A stretch of 64,000 nucleotides of DNA from Arthrobacter subterraneus (GCF_900099735.1 NZ_FNDT01000004.1:1-64000); one strand, 5' to 3'; numbered from the stretch's first letter, positions 25,719 through 34,612 are shown. Numbers and translations are program-made. The notes: a model not told the origin generated them from the sequence alone.

Positions 25719-27386
25719 TCAGAAGATCGCATTGATGCCGTTCCAGCCGGTGCCGAGCGGTGAACGCGGGAGCCAGCCCGAGCGGCCGTTGCCGGGATAA
25801 AGCCACAGTGCGCCGCCGGTGTCCCGCGCGGCGATATCGGGGATCCGGTCGCCATTGAGGTCCCCCGCGCCGACGATAGCCGTCATGGAGTTCCAGCCGT
25901 GTCCGGCACGGACCCTCGGCAGCCAGCCGCCCGTACCGTTGCCCGGGTACACCCACAGGATTCCTGCGGCGTCCCGGGCAAGAACGTCGCTCGTGCGGTC
26001 ACCATTGAGGTCACCCGGAGCAACGATACGGCTGAACGCGTTCCAACCGCTCCCCACCCGGAGCCTCGGCAGCCAGCCGCCCGAACCGTTACCCCGGTAC
26101 AGCCACAGAACCCCTGCGGCATCCCGCGCGAGCAGGTCCACCCGCTCATCACCGTTGAAGTCCCCCGGAGCGACGATGCTGGTGAAACCGCTCCAGCCGT
26201 GACCGACGCGGAGTGGTGACAGCCAGCCGCCGGTTCCGTTGCCCCGGTACAGCCAGAGCACACCGGCGCCGTCCCGGGCAATCACGTCGGACGGACCGTC
26301 ACCGTTGAAGTCCCCGAGGGTCTCCAGGGCGTTGAAGATGCCCCAGCCGTTGCCGATCTGGACTCCCGGGTTCAATCCGCCGGCACCGTTGCCCGCATAC
26401 AGCCGCAGCGCGCCGGTCGAGCCGACGCGCGCCAGGATGTCGTTGCGCCAGTCACCGTTGAATTCGGCGGTTGAACCGCTCAGCGTCGATGCGGGGATCG
26501 GCAGCGGTGTGAAGGCGTACGGTTCGCACGTGCGGTCGTAGTCCCGCACGTCGTCATACCACTGCGAGATGTAGACCCGCCCGGCGGAGAAACTGGGCGG
26601 GAAACACCGGTCCAGCGCCTCGGTCGGATAATCCAGCCGCCCCGCGGTTGCCCAGACGGGAACACCGGTCAACCGCCAGGGACCAACGATCTCCTGCCAG
26701 CCGGCCGCGTAGGAGTAGAACCCGTAGGAGAAGCCTGCGTCCCGGAGTCCGCGCATCAGACCCTCAATGACGTACCGGTTGTCCAGGCGTTGGGCCACGG
26801 TGGCAGACGGCCAGGGCTGGGCCGGGCGGGGTTCGACGTCGATCCACACCACCGGCGGACGGAAGCCGATCCGGCTCATGCTCTGGATGGCGAAGCGGGC
26901 CTCGGAGTAGCCGACGTTGGAAAGCCTGCCTGCGTGCGTGGTGGAGGACCAGGGTCCCTGGCCGCCGTAGGTGGCGAGCTGCGCCGCCGTCGGATAGGTT
27001 CCCATCGCGTAGCCATGCGCCGGCTTGCCGTTGGTGCGCGCCCAGGCTGCCTGGTCAGCGAGGCAGGGATTCTCGGTGAAGGCAAGACCGCGGGTCAGCC
27101 CGATGATCACGAACCGGGATTCCGGCGGAGGTAGCGGCAGCCCGAAGCCGCCCTGCGCCGTCGGGCATTGCGGCCACGAGATGTCGTGGCCGAACAGGGG
27201 TGCCGCGTGGGCAGCGGGCAGGGTGCCGCCCAGCATCCCCAGGATGAGGCTCACCGACAGCAGGCAGACAGCGGCGGCCCGGCGGAGGAAGGACGGCGGC
27301 GCGGGGGACATCCAATCGTGCCGTACCCTCGATGGTTCCCGGAACAATCCGGAGATATTCAACGACTGTGGGGATGTCTCATGCAT
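25719..27386 (-). CDS. Secreted GH25-like (DUF1906-type) domain protein with five FG-GAP/VCBS repeats
   Basis: A 555-residue exported protein. A long N-region is followed by a hydrophobic signal core and a likely cleavage after AHA at about residue 60. Next comes a glycosidase-like TIM-barrel domain (about 62-290) with FGHDISWPQC, VVWIDVEPRP and FYSYAAGWQEIVG, resembling DUF1906/lysozyme-like proteins. The last 250 residues are five 50-residue repeats with DxNGDxxxD calcium-binding loops. The start at 27386 fits AGGAG upstream and a promoter at 27413; ATG 27311 is the alternative. Likely cell-wall or polysaccharide-directed; substrate unknown. Confidence 0.8.
   Translation of the reverse strand: MHETSPQSLNISGLFREPSRVRHDWMSPAPPSFLRRAAAVCLLSVSLILGMLGGTLPAAHAAPLFGHDISWPQCPTAQGGFGLPLPPPESRFVIIGLTRGLAFTENPCLADQAAWARTNGKPAHGYAMGTYPTAAQLATYGGQGPWSSTTHAGRLSNVGYSEARFAIQSMSRIGFRPPVVWIDVEPRPAQPWPSATVAQRLDNRYVIEGLMRGLRDAGFSYGFYSYAAGWQEIVGPWRLTGVPVWATAGRLDYPTEALDRCFPPSFSAGRVYISQWYDDVRDYDRTCEPYAFTPLPIPASTLSGSTAEFNGDWRNDILARVGSTGALRLYAGNGAGGLNPGVQIGNGWGIFNALETLGDFNGDGPSDVIARDGAGVLWLYRGNGTGGWLSPLRVGHGWSGFTSIVAPGDFNGDERVDLLARDAAGVLWLYRGNGSGGWLPRLRVGSGWNAFSRIVAPGDLNGDRTSDVLARDAAGILWVYPGNGTGGWLPRVRAGHGWNSMTAIVGAGDLNGDRIPDIAARDTGGALWLYPGNGRSGWLPRSPLGTGWNGINAIF
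25722..26471 (-). repeat. Five imperfect 150-bp coding repeats (FG-GAP)
   Basis: The 3' part of the secreted-protein gene consists of five consecutive units of exactly 50 codons. Each carries a DxNGD calcium-loop start, a GxLxLYxGNG strand and a closing GWxxxxxI. Units 2-4 are closest to each other; the first is most divergent. The constant period suggests recent tandem duplication of a beta-propeller blade. Confidence 0.9.
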
Positions 27387-27412
27387 GGCTCCGCGCTCCT
27401 CGTGCCGGTCCA

Positions 27413-27440
27413 ATCTTAGAGCCGATGAATGCCCTGCAAA
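27413..27440 (-). promoter_or_regulatory. Predicted promoter of the FG-GAP gene
   Basis: Minus strand TTTGCA (27435-27440), 16-bp spacer, TAAGAT (27413-27418). The implied start site lies about 20 nt before the ATG at 27386 and supports that start choice. Confidence 0.5.
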
Positions 27441-27528
27441 GGGTGCGGCTTGGGATCGTTTTGGCATCGATCCGGTCTCGGACCCGTAAACTGGTCAGAT
27501 ACCCAGGTCATCCAATCCCTGCTCAACG

Positions 27529-28803
27529 ATGCGCGGCCAAGATACCGGCGCCGGCCAGGCGCTTTCCGTCGTCGAAACGAGCCCCGTGCCAGCACTGCCT
27601 GCCCAGAAATCAACCGCCAACCTTGTCCTGGCCATCCTCGCGCTGGCCGTCGGAGGGTTCGGAATCGGCACCACGGAGTTCGCCATCATGGGCCTGCTGC
27701 CGTTCATGGTGGCTGATCTGGGCGTTGACATCCCCGCCGGCGGGCACGTCATCTCCGCCTACGCCCTCGGTGTGGTGGTCGGCGCCCCGCTGCTGTCAAC
27801 GCTCGGCGCACGGTTGCCGCACAAACGGGTCGCGCTGGCGCTGATGCTGCTGTTCACGCTGGGGAACCTCTCGTCCTACATCGCCACCGACTACGGCTGG
27901 CTCCTGCTTTCCCGCTTCATCTCCGGGCTTCCCCATGGCGCCTTTTTCGGGGTCGCAGCGGTGATCGCGGCTTCCCTGTCCGCGCCGACCAGACGTGCAC
28001 GTGCGGTGGCGATGGTGATGATGGGGTTGAGCGTGGCCAACGTGGTCGGCGTGCCGTTTGCCACCTGGCTCGGGCAGCAGTTCGGCTGGCGGACAATGTT
28101 TCTCCTCGTGGGCCTCATCGGAATCCTGACGCTTGGGATGATCACGCGCTTTGTGCCCCACCAGGACGTGCGTGACGGCGCGAGCATCACCGGCGAGCTC
28201 GGCGCCCTGAAGCGCGGGCAGGTCTGGATGACGCTGCTCATCGGCACTGTGGGTTTCGGCGGCTTCTTCGCGGTGTACACCTACATTGCGCCGACCATGA
28301 CAGAGGTAGCCGGTGTCTCCGAGAACCTGCTCCCGGTCGTCGTCGCGCTCTATGGGCTGGGCATGGTGGCAGGCAACATCGTGGGCGGGCGTCTGGCGGA
28401 TATCTCGGTACTGGGAACCATCTACTGGGTGATGGGCAGCATCTCGGTGTGTTTGCTGGTTTTCGCCTTCGCCGTGCAGTGGGCGCCCACGGCGCTGCTT
28501 TTCGTCTTCCTCGTCGGCGCGATCGGATCATCGTTGATTCCCTCACTGCAGGTACGCCTGATGGACGTCTCCCCCGATGCGCCGTCACTCGCGTCCTCCA
28601 TGAATCATGCGGCGCTCAACACGGCCAATGCGCTGGGCGCCTTCCTGGGCGGTGCCGTGATCGCCTTCGGCTGGGGTTACACGGCCCCTGCGCTGGTGGG
28701 TGCCGTCCTGGCGGCTTTCGGTCTCGGCGTGGCGCTGCTCAGCGGCCGGATGGACCGGAACCGGCCGTCCGTGGACCCGGTTCCGGTCCCCGCAGCCCGC
28801 TGA
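27529..28803 (+). CDS. MFS transporter, DHA1 family (AraJ/CmlA-like efflux)
   Basis: A 424-residue inner-membrane protein with twelve predicted helices, starting with the VGGFGIGTTEFAIMGLLP segment characteristic of AraJ/YdhP-type drug-proton antiporters. The cytoplasmic loop after helix 2 (GARLPHKR) and motif SGLPHGAFFGV in helix 4-5 are conserved in this subfamily. The substrate cannot be predicted. The start at ATG 27529 lacks a clear ribosome-binding site; a GTG about 20 codons later is possible. Divergent from the FG-GAP gene. Confidence 0.85.
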   Translation: MRGQDTGAGQALSVVETSPVPALPAQKSTANLVLAILALAVGGFGIGTTEFAIMGLLPFMVADLGVDIPAGGHVISAYALGVVVGAPLLSTLGARLPHKRVALALMLLFTLGNLSSYIATDYGWLLLSRFISGLPHGAFFGVAAVIAASLSAPTRRARAVAMVMMGLSVANVVGVPFATWLGQQFGWRTMFLLVGLIGILTLGMITRFVPHQDVRDGASITGELGALKRGQVWMTLLIGTVGFGGFFAVYTYIAPTMTEVAGVSENLLPVVVALYGLGMVAGNIVGGRLADISVLGTIYWVMGSISVCLLVFAFAVQWAPTALLFVFLVGAIGSSLIPSLQVRLMDVSPDAPSLASSMNHAALNTANALGAFLGGAVIAFGWGYTAPALVGAVLAAFGLGVALLSGRMDRNRPSVDPVPVPAAR

Positions 28804-28820
28804 CCCTCCGGCCAGCTGAG

Positions 28821-29732
28821 CTAGCGTCCTTCGAGGCGCTGGGCGCGGGCGGACGCGTACAGGCAGACCGTCGCTGCCGTTCCCACGTTCAGGCTCTCGG
28901 CGCTTCCGTAGATTGGCACCGAGACCCTGTAGTCGGCCGCCTGCAGCACGTCCTGGCCCAGCCCCTGCGCCTCGTTTCCGAAGAGCCACGCGGTGGGAGC
29001 TTCCAGGAATGGGCCGCCCGCATCGGGGCTGTCCGTGCTGCCGATTGACGGGGCGAGGCGCCGGGCGGCGCTGGCGTCCTGGAGTCGGTCCAGGTTCCAC
29101 GTTCCGTACCCGTCGGCAGCGAGCAGGGTGACCGCACGATCCGACAGCTCCCTGAGCAGCGTGCCGGGGTCGATGCCGACGACGACGGGCAGGTGAAAGA
29201 GGGAACCGACGGTGGAACGCACTGCCTTGGGATTGTAGATGTCCACGCTTCCACTGGTGAGGACCACGGCGTCGGCGCCTGCCGAGTCAGCAGCACGCAG
29301 GATGGTTCCCGCGTTTCCCGGATCCCGTACCTCCACGAGGACGGCGATCAGCCGGGGACGCCGCTGAAGAACCACCGTTAGCGGGGAATCAATGAACCGG
29401 CACACGGCCACAGCCCCCTGCGGCGTGACGGTCGAGCTCATCTCCGCGAGGACTTCCGGGGTCACCATGCGCGGCGGCACTACAGAACCGAACTCCGGAT
29501 AACGCTCCAGGGTTTCGGCCGTCAGGTACACCTCGTCGACGACGGCGGCCTCACCCGCCGTGCGCCGCGTCTGGTGGAGACGCAGAGCCTCCCTCACCGC
29601 CTGCGGGCCCTCGGCAAGAAATCGCTTCTGCCTTAAACGCGCCGAACGCCCCGCAAGCTTCGCTACTTCCCTCACCCGATCGGCTCGGGGATTTGTCAGT
29701 AGCGGCGCCTGGGGGCGTTCGGAAGCATTCAT
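28821..29732 (-). CDS. SpoU/TrmH-family RNA 2'-O-methyltransferase
   Basis: A 303-residue SPOUT methyltransferase. An N-terminal L30e-like substrate-binding domain (about 15-110) precedes the SPOUT knot, with conserved motif 1 EVRDPGNAGTILRAADSAG near residue 135, motif 2 AWLFGNEAQGL and motif 3 VPIYGSAESLNVGTAA. It methylates ribose in rRNA or tRNA; the target nucleotide is not predictable. It follows rplT by about 40 nt and shares the translation-gene transcript, the usual actinobacterial order. Confidence 0.92.
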   Translation of the reverse strand: MNASERPQAPLLTNPRADRVREVAKLAGRSARLRQKRFLAEGPQAVREALRLHQTRRTAGEAAVVDEVYLTAETLERYPEFGSVVPPRMVTPEVLAEMSSTVTPQGAVAVCRFIDSPLTVVLQRRPRLIAVLVEVRDPGNAGTILRAADSAGADAVVLTSGSVDIYNPKAVRSTVGSLFHLPVVVGIDPGTLLRELSDRAVTLLAADGYGTWNLDRLQDASAARRLAPSIGSTDSPDAGGPFLEAPTAWLFGNEAQGLGQDVLQAADYRVSVPIYGSAESLNVGTAATVCLYASARAQRLEGR

Positions 29733-29774
29733 GAATTAATCAACCGGTTCGCAGGAGCCGGCTGGGTGTGCAGG

Positions 29775-30158
29775 TTAGGCCCGCACCGGTGCCGAGGTGT
29801 CAGCCGGCAGCGAATCCTTGGCGATCTGCACCAGAGCCGCGAACGCGTTGGCGTCAGTCACGGCGAGGTCGGCCAGCATACGGCGGTCCACCTCAACGCC
29901 GGCGGCCTTCAGGCCTTGGATCAGGCGGTTGTAGGTCAGGCCGTTGGCGCGGGATGCAGCGTTGATGCGCTGGATCCAGAGACGGCGGAAATCGCCCTTG
30001 CGCTTGCGGCGGTCGCCGTAGCTGTAGACGAACGAGTGGAGCAGCTGCTCCTTTGCCTTGCGGTACAGGCGCGAACGCTGACCGCGGTAGCCTTTGGCGC
30101 GCTCAAGAATAACCCGACGCTTTTTGTGGGCATTGACCGCCCGCTTCACACGTGCCAC
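29775..30158 (-). CDS. rplT: 50S ribosomal protein L20
   Basis: A 127-residue 23S rRNA-binding assembly protein. The basic N-terminus [15 protein letters not shown] and the core [16 protein letters not shown] are diagnostic. The start is GTG with GAAGGAGT upstream. In other bacteria L20 represses its own operon by binding leader or intercistronic RNA; the structured spacers in this cluster make that plausible here. A short Ala/Pro tail ends the protein. Confidence 0.98.
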   Translation of the reverse strand: MARVKRAVNAHKKRRVILERAKGYRGQRSRLYRKAKEQLLHSFVYSYGDRRKRKGDFRRLWIQRINAASRANGLTYNRLIQGLKAAGVEVDRRMLADLAVTDANAFAALVQIAKDSLPADTSAPVRA

Positions 30159-30248
30159 GTGCGTACTCCTTCGATTGATCGTCCGGGCGTTCCATCCCTG
30201 CGGCGTGAGTGCCGTATTCAGGGTGCCCGGAAGTGGTGGGTGTGCTTG

Positions 30249-30443
30249 TTAGACGCCGAGCATCTTCTTGATGACCTTGGTGTCAGCCTTGGACACGATC
30301 TGGTCACTGGCCAGACGGCGCGTCAGCGTGGAGGGCTTGTGCTCCAGGTAGTGGCGGCGGTTGGCCTGCTGGCGCTTGAGCTTGCCGCTGCCGGTCAGCT
30401 TGAAGCGCTTCTTGGCGCCACTGTGGGTCTTCATCTTCGGCAT
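30249..30443 (-). CDS. rpmI: 50S ribosomal protein L35
   Basis: A 64-residue basic ribosomal protein starting [18 protein letters not shown], diagnostic of L35. It sits between infC and rplT in the standard infC-rpmI-rplT order. Its Shine-Dalgarno AAAGGAG lies in the loop of a 7-bp hairpin directly before the ATG, which could limit translation. Confidence 0.98.
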   Translation of the reverse strand: MPKMKTHSGAKKRFKLTGSGKLKRQQANRRHYLEHKPSTLTRRLASDQIVSKADTKVIKKMLGV

Positions 30444-30548
30444 GGAAACCGATCTCCTTTGGTTTCCGCCGGCACTTTGCCGGCGGCTCTTGCGGTATCC
30501 GCAGCGGACTGCGGTGCTTACGTGTTGCCTCGCTGCCTGGACGGCAGC
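30444..30548 (-). promoter_or_regulatory. Stacked hairpins in the infC-rpmI spacer; rpmI SD in a hairpin loop
   Basis: Four perfect stem-loops occur in about 105 nt: 30444-30467 (GGAAACC/GGTTTCC, loop holding AAAGGAG), 30466-30486 (8 bp, loop ACTTT), 30499-30514 (6 bp, 4-nt loop) and 30532-30548 (6 bp, 5-nt loop). The first two share two bases and could compete. The position, between infC and rpmI, is where L20 acts on RNA in enterobacteria; binding here is only inferred. Confidence 0.6.
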
Positions 30549-30554
30549 CGGCTC

Positions 30555-31670
30555 CTAGTTGGAACCCGAGGGCTTCGGACGGTTCGGCGAGCCCTTGGCT
30601 GGGGCTGCCTTTCCGGTTGGTTTGGGTGCAGCGGCGGGCCTTGGCTTCGGCGTTGCGGGCTTCGGAGTTGCCGTCGGCTTTGCAGGGGCAGCCGAGGCGG
30701 GCTTCGGTGCAGCTGCCGCGGGCTTGGGTGCAGCGGCTTCCTTGGGCGCGGCAGCCTTCGGCGCAGCGGCCTTGGGAGCAGCTTCTTCCTTGGGCGCCGC
30801 AGCCTTCGGCGCAGCGGCCTTGGGAGCAGCTTCTTCCTTCGGAGCAGCAGCCTTCGGAGCAGCTTCTTCCTTCGGAGCAGCAGCCTTGGGAGCAGCTTCT
30901 TCCTTCGGAGCAGCAGCCTTCGGAGCAGCTTCTTCCTTCGCAGCGGCAGGCGCCTCGGTAACCGGCGTTTCCACGGAGGGAGCCTCAGCCCCCGGCGCGG
31001 ATGCGCTGCCGGCTGAACGAACCTCCTCGGGCAACAGGTCCCCGATGCTCTGGGTCATCGGCGCGGAGGAAGAGGTGTCCACCTTGTCCTTCGGGGACTG
31101 GTTGGAGGCCTTCGACTCGGCACGCTGTGCAGCGCGGCGCGCCTCGGCCTTCGCCTCCGCCTTGTTCTTGACCGGTCCGATCACCATGACCATGTTTCGG
31201 CCGTCGATCCGCGGCGTCGATTCGACAACCCCGACCTCGGCCACATCTTCAGCGAAGCGCTGCAGGAGACGGATTCCCATCTCGGGGCGCTGCTGCTCGC
31301 GGCCGCGGAACTGGATCATCGCCTTGACCTTGTCTCCCGCTCCGAGGAAGCGGATGGCGTGGCCGCGCTTGGTCTCGTAGTCGTGGGTATCGATCTTCAG
31401 CCGGAAACGAATTTCCTTCAGCACGGTGTTGGTCTGGTTCTTGCGCGCCTCACGCGCCTTCACCGCCGCCTCGTACTTGTACTTACCAAAATCCATGAGC
31501 TTGGCTACCGGGGGCTTCGCCTGCGGTGCAACCTCAACAAGATCAAGGTCGGACTCAGCGGCGAGTCGGAGGGCGTCTTCAATGCGGACGATTCCAACCT
31601 GTTCACCCGCAGGCCCTACCAACCGCACCTCTGGGACGCGGATACGATCATTGATTCTTGGCTCGCTAAT
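30555..31670 (-). CDS. infC: Translation initiation factor IF-3 with AUU start and a long Ala/Pro/Lys-rich tail
   Basis: Prevents premature subunit joining and checks the start codon. Residues 1-170 are a normal IF-3 ([20 protein letters not shown], then [10 protein letters not shown] and the C-domain ending PVKNK). The remaining 200 residues are unusual: a charged linker, then 11-residue [11 protein letters not shown] repeats and a Pro/Ala/Lys tail. The start is taken as ATT at 31670 because AGGAG lies 6 nt before it and conserved sequence begins exactly there; AUU starts of infC allow IF-3 to limit its own translation. A TTG 14 codons upstream is an alternative. Confidence 0.95.
   Translation of the reverse strand: MSEPRINDRIRVPEVRLVGPAGEQVGIVRIEDALRLAAESDLDLVEVAPQAKPPVAKLMDFGKYKYEAAVKAREARKNQTNTVLKEIRFRLKIDTHDYETKRGHAIRFLGAGDKVKAMIQFRGREQQRPEMGIRLLQRFAEDVAEVGVVESTPRIDGRNMVMVIGPVKNKAEAKAEARRAAQRAESKASNQSPKDKVDTSSSAPMTQSIGDLLPEEVRSAGSASAPGAEAPSVETPVTEAPAAAKEEAAPKAAAPKEEAAPKAAAPKEEAAPKAAAPKEEAAPKAAAPKAAAPKEEAAPKAAAPKAAAPKEAAAPKPAAAAPKPASAAPAKPTATPKPATPKPRPAAAPKPTGKAAPAKGSPNRPKPSGSN
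30723..30938 (-). repeat. Tandem 33-bp repeats in infC tail
   Basis: Codons 245-316 of infC encode five copies of [11 protein letters not shown], with two extra KAAAP half-units. The DNA copies are nearly identical (recurring CTTCCTTCGGAGCAGC on the plus strand), implying recent expansion by slippage or unequal exchange; copy number may vary between strains. Confidence 0.9.
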
Positions 31671-31734
31671 GTGCTGCTCCTGATGTCCGTCGAAAACTGT
31701 GACCACATACAAAGGAGAAGGCCCCCAACTGCAT
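31666..31734 (-). other. Short upstream ORF whose stop overlaps the infC AUU start
   Basis: On the minus strand an ATG at 31734 opens a 22-codon frame (MQLGAFSF...TSGAAH) ending in TAG at 31666-31668, overlapping the ATT start of infC. The same frame is open further upstream from an ATG at 31893. There is no strong ribosome-binding site for the 31734 start. It could couple translation into infC or be chance. Confidence 0.3.
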
Positions 31735-31951
31735 GCGCAATCGAAGGCCTCGGATATCAGTGCGTCCGCGGCAAACCCTCCAGGGGCTGCCCGAGCACCG
31801 ACCTGAACCCGGCTGCCTGTAGTTGCCTCGGGGGCAACGGCGGCAATCGCGGGTGGGAGAGGACTCCGCTTGCATATTGGTGATCTTTTTCATGCCGTTC
31901 CAGGCCACAAAAAATAACGACCCCCAATCGGTCTGTGACAAGCTTACCAGC

Positions 31952-32362
31952 ATGAGCACAGCAGACAGTAATTCCGATGCCACCCGCCACACCTTCGAGT
32001 CGGCGGAGGAGACTCGCGCAGCCTCCGGCGCCGCGTCGGATCACGTTCGAGACATCGCCGAGGTTCCGGCCGTGGAGGTCATTACGACGTCGGCAGTCCA
32101 CCTGATGAGCGCTGCAGCCGTCAAGTGCGGCCTCGCCGAAGGAACCGACGCCGAGACGTACAAGGACCTCGACGAGGCCCGGAAGCTGATCACAGCGCTG
32201 GCGGGATTCATCACTGCGGCCGCTCCGGAGATCGGCAGCCAGCACGCCGGCCCCCTGCGCGACGGGCTGCGGTCGCTGCAGCTCGCCTTCCGCGAGGCCT
32301 CGCTCATCCCGGATGCACCGGGCCAGGGGCCCGGCGAGAAGTTCACCGGACCGGTCAACTAG
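31952..32362 (+). CDS. DUF1844 domain protein
   Basis: A 136-residue soluble protein. After a variable acidic lead (about 1-40) it has the conserved DUF1844 block VEVITTSAVHLMSAAAVKCGL followed by DLDEARKLITALAGF and a C-terminal helix. The function of the family is unknown; it is regularly found beside infC in actinobacteria, as here (divergent). The start at ATG 31952 lacks a clear ribosome-binding site; longer in-frame versions run into the infC leader. Confidence 0.85.
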   Translation: MSTADSNSDATRHTFESAEETRAASGAASDHVRDIAEVPAVEVITTSAVHLMSAAAVKCGLAEGTDAETYKDLDEARKLITALAGFITAAAPEIGSQHAGPLRDGLRSLQLAFREASLIPDAPGQGPGEKFTGPVN

Positions 32363-32372
32363 CGGCCCAGCG

Positions 32373-33677
32373 TTACAGGGAGCGCCGTCGTCGTGCCTGC
32401 TGCGCTCCCAGGCCCAGCAGGCTCAGGGCGGCGGTAGCTGCTCCCACCGCAACGAAACCGCCCCACGGTCCCACCGAATCGATCATCAGGCCGGCCGCCG
32501 GCGCTCCGAGCGCCACGCCGGAGGTCAGCGCCGAGCCGTACCAGCCCATGGCCTCTCCCCTGCGTTCCTCCGCAACGAGGTGCGCAATCCTCTCCGAGGC
32601 GGCGGAGAGGACGGGGGCGCAGAGCAGACCCGGCGCGATGGACAGCAAGGCCAGCACGAAAGTGCTGTCGGCGAAGCCCATGGGGATGGTGAGCACGCTC
32701 ATCAGCAGGAGCAGAACCAGCGGCGAGATGGGCCGGTGCATCGCGCCGTAGACCAGGCCGCCCACCACGGAAGCCGAACACCAGGCGAGGAAGACCCACC
32801 CGAGCTCGAAGGCGCGGCCGTCGTCCTCGAGCACGGCGATGATCCCGACGTCGGTGCCAGCAAGAACCATTCCCGCGCCCGCAGCGACTACCAGCACCAC
32901 TGCCACCGGCAGGGTGAGCCACGCGAAGCTGTGCGCCACCCGCGCCCGGGCACGGGTAGCCCGTGCCGGCCGGGCTCCGGGCACCAGCTCGGCCGATGCC
33001 TCCCACACATGCGCCGGCGCGGCCGCAACCATCACCTCGACAGCTGCGGCATCATCCTGCGCCGCCGTCGGCGCAGCGGCAACGGCTCCCGGCTGGGCGC
33101 TTCGCGTAGGCGGGTTGAACCACATGAGGAACAGCCCGGCCACGGCGGTGGAAAGCCCGACGACGGTCAGGCCCAGCACGGTCGAGACCTGGGTGGCCAG
33201 TACGGCTCCCAGCGCCGGCCCGCCCATGAAGATCACTTCGGTTGCGACGGCGTCGAGGGTAAAAGCGGTACGCCGAGAGTCACCGCTGACGAGGACGCCG
33301 AGTGACTGGCGGACCACTGAAAACACGGGAAGGGTGAAGACCCCGCCGACGAGGGCAGCGAGGAGCAGCCATTCGTAGGTCAGGTGGGGTGCCACCGACC
33401 AGATCACGGCCTCTGCGATCACTGACGGGATCAGCGCGACCCTCAGCCCGGCCAGGTCCACGCGCCGGCCACGCCAGGGGGCGCCGACGGCGATTCCGAT
33501 GGTCATCACAGCCGCCACGGCTCCGGCCTCGGCGTAGCCCCGGTCAAGCGTCTGGACAACGTGCAGGGTCAGCAGCACCCCTGCGGCGGAGTGCGGGAAA
33601 CGCGCGATCATGCCCACCAGCAGAAGACGGCGGACAGGGACAATCCTCAGGAGTTCCCGGTAGACAGCAAAGTTCAA
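32373..33677 (-). CDS. MFS transporter
   Basis: A 434-residue membrane protein with about twelve predicted helices in two bundles. Between them lies a long loop rich in Ala, Pro and Arg (about 195-255). The N-terminus FAVYRELLRIVPVRRLLL and conserved GPALGAVLATQ place it among actinobacterial MFS permeases of unknown substrate. The start is TTG at 33677, forced by a TGA just upstream in frame. It ends 10 nt from the DUF1844 stop (convergent). Confidence 0.82.
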   Translation of the reverse strand: MNFAVYRELLRIVPVRRLLLVGMIARFPHSAAGVLLTLHVVQTLDRGYAEAGAVAAVMTIGIAVGAPWRGRRVDLAGLRVALIPSVIAEAVIWSVAPHLTYEWLLLAALVGGVFTLPVFSVVRQSLGVLVSGDSRRTAFTLDAVATEVIFMGGPALGAVLATQVSTVLGLTVVGLSTAVAGLFLMWFNPPTRSAQPGAVAAAPTAAQDDAAAVEVMVAAAPAHVWEASAELVPGARPARATRARARVAHSFAWLTLPVAVVLVVAAGAGMVLAGTDVGIIAVLEDDGRAFELGWVFLAWCSASVVGGLVYGAMHRPISPLVLLLLMSVLTIPMGFADSTFVLALLSIAPGLLCAPVLSAASERIAHLVAEERRGEAMGWYGSALTSGVALGAPAAGLMIDSVGPWGGFVAVGAATAALSLLGLGAQQARRRRSL

Positions 33678-33716
33678 CGTTCATCATCTTTCACGCGGGC
33701 TCGGCCGCGGAAAGGA

Positions 33717-34610
33717 TCAGCGGGTGAGCCGGATTTCGAGCGAGTCCACCCGCTCGACAAAGTCCTGCAGATTCTGGAGACGGTCCTGGAGTTCGCGAGT
33801 CAATGAGCGGACGTCTTCCTGCGCGAGGCCTGCCTCCAGCACGAGCGTCAGGCACAATTCCGGGCCGGGGCCACCGCCTCCGATTACTTTACCGGCAGCC
33901 GTGCGGCTTGGAACGCCGCTGCCGGGGGTCAGCTCCACCCTGCGGATACGGCCGTCTTCAGGGACTGCCCCGCCGACAAGCTGTGCCAGTTCCGGATCCG
34001 CGTACGACGGCGTCCACTCCTTTTGCTGTGCTAGCGCCCAGAGCGCCGGACGGCGGACCACGAAGGTCGCTTCCCCGCCGGGATCGACGACCATGAGTTC
34101 CGCGTTCTCTGCAGCTGCGGCCAGTGCCGCCCGGGCGGCAAACACCGCAACGGGCCGCGCATCGGAATGCCACCGCTCCAGCCCCGCGGTGGATGTGAAG
34201 ACGGGCAGGGCGCTGCGTCCGTCCGGGGCCTTGATGGTGACAAGGGCCATGTCGGCCTCCTTGTCCCCCTCGGCGTGCCTTTCCCCTTGGGAATGCGGGG
34301 AATGCGCCTGCGCGCCGGCCTGCTCCTCATCACCGAGTTGGGCGATGACGGGCACAAAGACCCGGACCCCGGCCAGCGCGCGCACGACCGCCGCTTCACC
34401 GTCGGCACCGTTGAGCAACGCCTCGAGCGCGGCCGCGTACGGCGCAGGCACCGCGCCGTCGTCCTTGTCGAACGTGTGCAGCGGATTGCCGTCGCCGGAG
34501 AGGTCCCTGCCCTGCCAGGGGCGGCCGGCGGAGTCGGCGACATTGCCCTGGAGCGGCGCCGTCCCGTTGAGCGCCGCCTCGATATGGGCGGGGAGCCTAC
34601 GCTCGGGCAT
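33717..34610 (-). CDS. SseB family protein
   Basis: A 297-residue protein with an SseB N-domain-like core (about 115-240), including LPVFTSTAGLERW and the RPVAVFAARAALAAA segment, and a C-terminal alpha/beta domain. SseB-type proteins are poorly understood; enhanced serine sensitivity was the founding phenotype. It starts one codon-length after the priA stop, so it belongs to the histidine transcript, a position often kept in Arthrobacter-type genomes although no histidine role is known. Confidence 0.78.
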   Translation of the reverse strand: MPERRLPAHIEAALNGTAPLQGNVADSAGRPWQGRDLSGDGNPLHTFDKDDGAVPAPYAAALEALLNGADGEAAVVRALAGVRVFVPVIAQLGDEEQAGAQAHSPHSQGERHAEGDKEADMALVTIKAPDGRSALPVFTSTAGLERWHSDARPVAVFAARAALAAAAENAELMVVDPGGEATFVVRRPALWALAQQKEWTPSYADPELAQLVGGAVPEDGRIRRVELTPGSGVPSRTAAGKVIGGGGPGPELCLTLVLEAGLAQEDVRSLTRELQDRLQNLQDFVERVDSLEIRLTR

Positions 34611-34612
34611 GC

